Assembly: GCA_903858975.1 (NCBI GenBank)
Contig: CAIOKW010000181.1
Span: 1 to 26,605 of the forward strand
From: Oligoflexia bacterium
GTDB taxonomy: Bacteria > Bdellovibrionota > UBA1018 > CAIMNF01
Length of the DNA: 26,605 nt
Direction of reading: 5' to 3'
The notes beneath the pieces were generated by a model, which was not told the origin of the DNA, did no database searches, and saw nothing but the letters and a program-made list of their open reading frames with translations. The position numbers and the translations under genes are program-made. The stretch's first letter is position 1. Each line of letters begins with the position of its first letter. Of the stretch, positions 24,316-26,605 are shown piece by piece.

Positions 24316-25211
24316 CCTTGGATTTCCTGGTAGGTGCTCATGGCTCTTAAATAGTGTTCTTTGGGGAGTGAATGGAATTCAATCGGAGGCCCCAGGAAAG
24401 GAGCCTGAACGGAATATGGAATTCCCTCCTTCTCGAGCTGAAGGATCCAATGAGTTAATTGTGAGAGTTTAACTTCAAACGGTAGCGACTGAAGGTCGGT
24501 CCACTGAATGATGACGGGAGCTTTTGTTTCGTCCTCGAAAACCTTTATGAGTTTGATCGCAGATTTAGCATATTGTTTCCAGTCAATAGACTTGGGTTGA
24601 GCGTAAGTGGGGGCCGGTCGATGTTCTATGAACTCAAGTCCATCATTCACCTTTTTTTCCGAAATCGAGGGTAGTGCTAAAAGAGAAATTGCCCTCGGGT
24701 AAATGTACAGTTCGGGAGTGGGATTCCATTGCCTCCAGGTGTAGAAGACCCCGATTGGAAACCCGCTTGAGATTCGAATCGACGGAATCGAATACTTGCC
24801 TCGAGAGAGAGGGGGGATCTTCAGTTGAATGAGGCGCGTTTCTCCGGCCTCTAGTGTTGAAACCAAGGCTCCAGCAGCAGCGTCCAGGCCAGGAAATGAA
24901 ATGCGCAATTGGCGCCTTGACTCCTGGCTCTCGTTCTTCAGCGTGATACTGATCTCGGCTGATTGATCCGCAGGGCAAAGAGGGGTTTCGACACGCTTGA
25001 TACTGATTCCCGTGAGATTAGAGTTCGACTGAACCATTCCACTCAGATAGAGAATGGCGAGGATCAGGCCAAAGAATTGAACGGGGGGATGATTGAAGAT
25101 GGCCCCACAAAAAAGACATGCAAAGAACAGGGAACCAAGCCCAATCCCACTCCAATTGGGGATAATATAGGTTCTATTTTCTCTAAAAAATTGACTAATC
25201 CACCGAGACAT
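24312..25211 (-). CDS. DUF58-family membrane protein
   Basis: 299 residues. Two membrane segments (about 20-60) are followed by a beta-rich region (KRVETPLCPADQSAEISI, LSRGKYSIPSIRISSGFPIGVFYTW) and the DUF58 core with SIDWKQYAKS. Typical DUF58 proteins show a Gly-Asp pair before this motif; here the run is HRPAPTYAQPKSIDWK, so that pair is altered. At 299 residues it is a compact member, lacking the von Willebrand A-like C terminus found in longer ones. It overlaps moxR by 17 nt and the transglutaminase gene by 4 nt, so the three form one translational unit. The molecular role of DUF58 proteins is unknown. Confidence 0.9.
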   Translation of the reverse strand: MSRWISQFFRENRTYIIPNWSGIGLGSLFFACLFCGAIFNHPPVQFFGLILAILYLSGMVQSNSNLTGISIKRVETPLCPADQSAEISITLKNESQESRRQLRISFPGLDAAAGALVSTLEAGETRLIQLKIPPLSRGKYSIPSIRISSGFPIGVFYTWRQWNPTPELYIYPRAISLLALPSISEKKVNDGLEFIEHRPAPTYAQPKSIDWKQYAKSAIKLIKVFEDETKAPVIIQWTDLQSLPFEVKLSQLTHWILQLEKEGIPYSVQAPFLGPPIEFHSLPKEHYLRAMSTYQEIQG

Positions 25212-26082
25212 TTTTCAAAAGTTCTTCAAAGTTCTCAATTCGATGATTCATGACTGAGGGTGCGATCGCTTGAATGTCTTCTGGAATAATGAAGTCACGA
25301 TTCTGTATGAATGCCCACGCCTTTGATGCACGCAGGAGATCCAGTCCTGCTCGGGGCGAAAGGCCTCCACTCAGTGAACGGCTTTCGCGTGTGAGCCTCA
25401 ATATATATTTTAAGACTGCTTCTGAGGCATGAATGTTCTCCACTTGATTTTGAAGAGTCAATAGTTCCGTGACCGTGAGTTGAGGCGCAAGGGCCTCTAC
25501 TTGTTTTGCCTTTTCAGCTCCCTGAAGACCATCGGTGAGAAGTTTAAACTCTGCTTTTTCGTCTGGAAATCCTAGTGAAATACGCATTAAAAATCGGTCC
25601 AGTTGTGATTCTGGGAGTTCGTTGGTTCCGAGACTGCTTCTTGGGTTTTGAGTAGCGAAAAAAAGGAACGGTTCAGACAAGGAATGAGTGATCCCGTCGA
25701 CTGTAATTTCTCTTTCTTCCATAGCTTGTAGGCAAGCACTCTGGGTTCTGGGGGAAGCGCGATTCAATTCATCGCCCAAAACTAATTCAGAAAAAATGGG
25801 CCCTGGCTGAAAGTGAAAGCGCTGATCAGACTGACTAAAAATTGAGACTCCCAGAATATCTGTAGGGAGTAGGTCGCTCGTGAATTGGATCCTGCTGAAG
25901 CGGAGGCCAAGGAGCTTTGACAGGGTCTTGATGAGTGTGGTCTTTCCCACCCCGGGTTGATCTTCTATTAGAAGGTGACCGCGGGCTAGAACGCAGCATA
26001 GGACGAGCGTAATGTTTCGTTCTTTGCCATGAATGATTGAGTTTGCGGTTTGAATGAGACTGTGAATTTGATTAGGTGTCAT
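25195..26082 (-). CDS. moxR: MoxR-family AAA+ ATPase
   Basis: 295 residues from the ATG at 26082, with an AGGGG site 6 nt upstream; the open frame continues upstream to 26115 but only to a TTG start. Walker A is PGVGKT (43-48). Walker B and the following DELNRASPRTQSACLQAMEE are a perfect MoxR match, as are FFATQNP (sensor 1) and LPESQLDRFLMRI (arginine finger region). MoxR ATPases act as chaperone-like remodelling machines, usually with VWA or DUF58 partners, which fits the next two genes. Its ribosome binding site lies in a hairpin (26088-26113). Confidence 0.95.
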   Translation of the reverse strand: MTPNQIHSLIQTANSIIHGKERNITLVLCCVLARGHLLIEDQPGVGKTTLIKTLSKLLGLRFSRIQFTSDLLPTDILGVSIFSQSDQRFHFQPGPIFSELVLGDELNRASPRTQSACLQAMEEREITVDGITHSLSEPFLFFATQNPRSSLGTNELPESQLDRFLMRISLGFPDEKAEFKLLTDGLQGAEKAKQVEALAPQLTVTELLTLQNQVENIHASEAVLKYILRLTRESRSLSGGLSPRAGLDLLRASKAWAFIQNRDFIIPEDIQAIAPSVMNHRIENFEELLKNVSVD

Positions 26083-26087
26083 AAATG

Positions 26088-26113
26088 GCCCCTGGCCTTC
26101 TTGGACCAGGGGC
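26088..26113 (-). promoter_or_regulatory. Hairpin covering the moxR ribosome binding site
   Basis: Plus-strand GCCCCTGG (26088-26095) pairs perfectly with CCAGGGGC (26106-26113) around a 10-nt loop. On the minus strand the 3' arm contains the AGGGG that is the likely moxR binding site; a second possible site (AAGAAGG, minus strand) lies in the loop, about 13 nt from the ATG. The strand lacks a T tract, so it is not a typical terminator. It could limit moxR translation relative to the upstream Trp-rich gene. Sequence shows the hairpin; the role is inferred. Confidence 0.55.
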
Positions 26114-26120
26114 AATTGGT

Positions 26121-26393
26121 TTATGCTGATTTACGAGTGGATTCATTGTTTTCCCACCACTGCTTAGCCCAGTGTGTTTCTGTAGATTCTACCCAGGTAT
26201 TTCCTCGAACCTCATTCCACACGAATTGTTCGAGTTCATCCGGAGTAGCAACATCAAGCCAAATCGAACAGTCCCAGTTTCCTGTGGTTGACCAGACGCC
26301 GCGAACCCAATGGTTCTGTTTCCAATTTTGCCACGCAGATTCGGGAGCGCCCGGTTTCCACTTCACGTTTACCCATGCTTGCCATTTATTCAT
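26121..26393 (-). CDS. Tryptophan-rich small protein, RAM-like (Lrp/AsnC ligand-binding) fold
   Basis: 90 residues, 14 of them Trp. AAAGGGG sits about 7 nt before the ATG. The sequence follows the Lrp/AsnC ligand-binding (RAM) domain step by step: AWVNVKWKPGAPESAW matches the usual first strand and helix, HWVRGVWSTTGNWDCSIWLDV the central strands (normally PGV-x-x-V-Y-x-x-TG-x-YD), and ATPDELEQFVWNEVRGNTWVESTETHW the last helix and strand. Trp stands where Gly, Val or Tyr is normal. There is no helix-turn-helix domain, so it cannot bind DNA in the usual way. It precedes moxR with 38 nt between them. Fold assignment is by pattern only. Confidence 0.75.
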   Translation of the reverse strand: MNKWQAWVNVKWKPGAPESAWQNWKQNHWVRGVWSTTGNWDCSIWLDVATPDELEQFVWNEVRGNTWVESTETHWAKQWWENNESTRKSA

Positions 26394-26605
26394 AACTTAC
26401 CCCTTTTCACGTCTTAGAATGATCGTTGACGGGGCCCGCAATCAATAGGCAGATTCTTCCTGGGTGACCAATAATTTGACCATTTTATATTAATAGAGTG
26501 TATTTAATTATTTCTTCAATACAGGGTCTGCGTTAGATTAGAAGTAGCTTTAATTATTGATGAAGACAATATTCTTGTGGTGCCATTATGCAGTCGGCCT
26601 CATGC
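26394..26605. other. Leader region upstream of the Trp-rich gene; no gene seen
   Basis: 212 nt without a supported gene, AT-rich in its middle (26470-26520). It contains a candidate promoter for the Trp-rich gene and leaves a 5' leader of about 90 nt. A plus-strand ATG at 26560 opens a frame that runs to the window end, but it has no ribosome binding site. Confidence 0.5.
26490..26519 (-). promoter_or_regulatory. Candidate promoter for the Trp-rich gene and moxR operon
   Basis: On the minus strand TTGAAG (plus-strand 26514-26519) and TATTAA (26490-26495) are 18 nt apart in an AT-rich stretch. Motif match only. It would give a leader of roughly 90 nt before the Trp-rich gene. Confidence 0.35.

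Noticed and set aside
22663..26393. MoxR-DUF58-transglutaminase cluster as an anti-phage defence system
   Set aside because: This is the common TgpA-type housekeeping cluster; no nuclease, toxin, TIR or mobile-element context is present, so a defence role is not supported.
26560..26605. Start of a plus-strand gene at the window end (MKTIFLWCHY...)
   Set aside because: Only 15 codons are visible, with no ribosome binding site and no recognisable start of a family.
1..26605. tRNA, rRNA, CRISPR arrays, insertion sequences and riboswitches
   Set aside because: Looked for across the window; no cloverleaf, direct-repeat array, transposase frame or known riboswitch core was found by eye. A covariance-model scan would be needed to exclude small RNAs.

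Overview
The window looks like the chromosome of a Gram-negative bacterium. It carries a signal peptidase I fragment, an Mla-type outer-membrane lipid transport system, lipoproteins with lipoboxes, and beta-barrel-like secreted proteins. GC content is moderate. The mix of proteins (GYF_2 domain protein, MoxR/DUF58/TgpA cluster, RpoH-like sigma next to rpsO-pnp, secreted proteins of unknown family) would fit Bdellovibrionota/Oligoflexia or a related delta-like lineage. That placement is an inference; no rRNA or tRNA is present to support it. I see no phage, IS element, CRISPR array or integrase, and coding density is very high: no stretch over 300 bases lacks a gene.

Region 1 (1-6977, all minus strand, read right to left) is a tightly packed run: GYF_2 protein, tmk, holB, two ABC ATPases, two MlaE-type permeases, an MCE/MlaD protein, and the start of lepB. 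tmk to the second permease are joined by 4-nt ATGA overlaps, so they are probably translationally coupled. The Mla part is unusual because both the permease and the ATPase are duplicated and diverged. The two ATPases carry complementary motif defects, predicting a heterodimer with one canonical and one degenerate ATP site.

Region 2 (7010-12039, minus strand) holds a signal-peptide-bearing beta-rich protein, pnp and rpsO with a large hairpin between them, and an RpoH-like sigma factor. Clear rho-independent terminators lie at 7010-7049 and 8133-8173. Region 3 (12089-15489) has an M16 zinc peptidase on the plus strand facing a two-gene minus-strand unit: a predicted outer-membrane barrel with an extra C-terminal domain, and a secreted protein ending in a hydrophobic segment plus basic tail that looks like a sorting signal. 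Region 4 (15523-18819, plus strand) is maeB-ridA-ydcF-like, a short metabolic and envelope run. Region 5 (18832-22742) has rdgB and a lipoprotein on the minus strand, diverging from a phospholipase D-family lipoprotein and an MFS exporter on the plus strand.

Region 6 (22663-26605, minus strand) is a MoxR-DUF58-transglutaminase operon. In front of it is a 90-residue protein with 14 tryptophans whose pattern matches a stand-alone Lrp/AsnC ligand-binding (RAM) fold. A perfect 8-bp hairpin between this gene and moxR covers part of the moxR ribosome binding site. The asymmetric Mla transporter and the Trp-rich RAM-like protein are the two most interesting items in the window.
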